A stretch of DNA of 5,145 nt from Lachnospiraceae bacterium (lineage in GTDB: Bacteria; Bacillota; Clostridia; Lachnospirales; Lachnospiraceae). Under the pieces are notes generated by a model that was not told the origin of the DNA, ran no database searches, and saw nothing but the letters and a program-made list of their open reading frames with translations. The translations under genes were made by a program, and so were the position numbers. Every line of letters starts with the position of its first letter. The stretch's first letter is position 1. Below are positions 4,883 through 5,145 of this stretch, piece after piece. Where the stretch lies: contig JAFVAA010000921.1 in NCBI GenBank assembly GCA_017476305.1, forward strand, positions 1 to 5,145. Direction: 5' to 3'.

Positions 4883-5145
4883 ATGAAGTTTTTTGTTGAC
4901 ACTGGAAAGATCGAGGACATTAAGAAAGCAAATGATATGGGAGTGATTTGTGGTGTTACGACGAATCCTTCCCTGATCGCAAAGGAAGGCGGAAAGAGCC
5001 AGGAGGAGATCTTAAAGGAGATCGCTTCTATCGTAGACGGACCGATCAGCGGGGAAGTGAAAGCGACTACGGTAGATGCCGAGGGCATGATCGCAGAGGG
5101 ACGTGAGATCGCGAAGCTCCATAAGAACATGGTGGTCAAGATTCC
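4883..5145 (+). CDS. tal: Transaldolase / fructose-6-phosphate aldolase family protein (FSA/TalC type), 3' truncated by window
   Basis: The first 87 residues are present, of about 215 in this short class I aldolase family. It forms a Schiff base with a ketose phosphate, as in the non-oxidative pentose phosphate pathway, and acts in the cytoplasm as a multimer. Visible motifs are FVDT with active-site D6, GVTTNPSLI (24-32), GEVKATT (57-63) and VVKI, where K86 aligns with the Schiff-base lysine (K85 of E. coli FsaA). E58 lies where FsaA has Gln59. Transaldolases have Glu at this position, so I favour transaldolase over fructose-6-phosphate aldolase. The ATG at 4883 has AGGAGG (4869-4874) 8 nt upstream. 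A dedicated promoter and long leader precede it. The gene runs off the window edge, so nothing suggests a truncation in the genome. The specificity residues in the C-terminal part, such as the equivalent of FsaA Tyr131, are not visible. Confidence 0.93.
   Translation, partial: MKFFVDTGKIEDIKKANDMGVICGVTTNPSLIAKEGGKSQEEILKEIASIVDGPISGEVKATTVDAEGMIAEGREIAKLHKNMVVKI

Overview
This window looks like ordinary chromosome from a Gram-positive anaerobe, most likely Clostridia and probably Lachnospiraceae. That is an inference from moderate-to-low G+C, strong AGGAGG ribosome sites, sigma-A type promoters, the protein sequences (a 66-residue CspA-type cold shock protein, a small transaldolase) and the presence of an arylsulfotransferase-like membrane protein. 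I see no mobile element, CRISPR array, tRNA or rRNA.

Layout. Positions 1-216 hold no supported gene. They carry two exact 14-bp direct repeats 21 bp apart, just upstream of a promoter (103-131) and a short leader for glgA. glgA (217-1653, +) encodes a full-length, intact glycogen synthase. The 284-bp gap after it has a folded GC-rich element (about 1663-1724), a strong bidirectional terminator (1749-1779) and a smaller inverted repeat (1856-1878). A cold shock gene (1938-2138, -) converges on glgA. Its promoter (2233-2261) is divergent from that of a hotdog-fold thioesterase gene (promoter 2305-2333, CDS 2413-2838, +). Next is a membrane-anchored arylsulfotransferase-like protein (2943-4670, +). 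A clear promoter (4676-4705) and a ~170-nt leader with a 10-bp hairpin then precede a transaldolase gene (4883 to the window edge, +), which is cut off one residue after its catalytic lysine.

How the genes relate. glgA and the transaldolase belong to central carbohydrate metabolism, namely glycogen storage and pentose-phosphate or sugar-phosphate carbon shuffling. They have separate promoters and are not an operon. The thioesterase and the sulfotransferase-like gene may share a transcript, since I see no terminator or good promoter in the 104 bp between them.

Most interesting points. First, the arylsulfotransferase-like protein keeps the family scaffold from N-terminal domain to C-terminal tail, yet the positions where I expect the catalytic histidines and arginine read G, G, K and E. 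It may be a pseudoenzyme with a scaffold or binding role. Second, the leaders of the divergent cold shock and thioesterase genes share one layout: an upstream AGGAG decoy, a CTCCT anti-Shine-Dalgarno and the true GGAGG site, so mutually exclusive hairpins are possible in both. Third, glgA has the paired direct repeats described above. These are readings by eye and were not computed.
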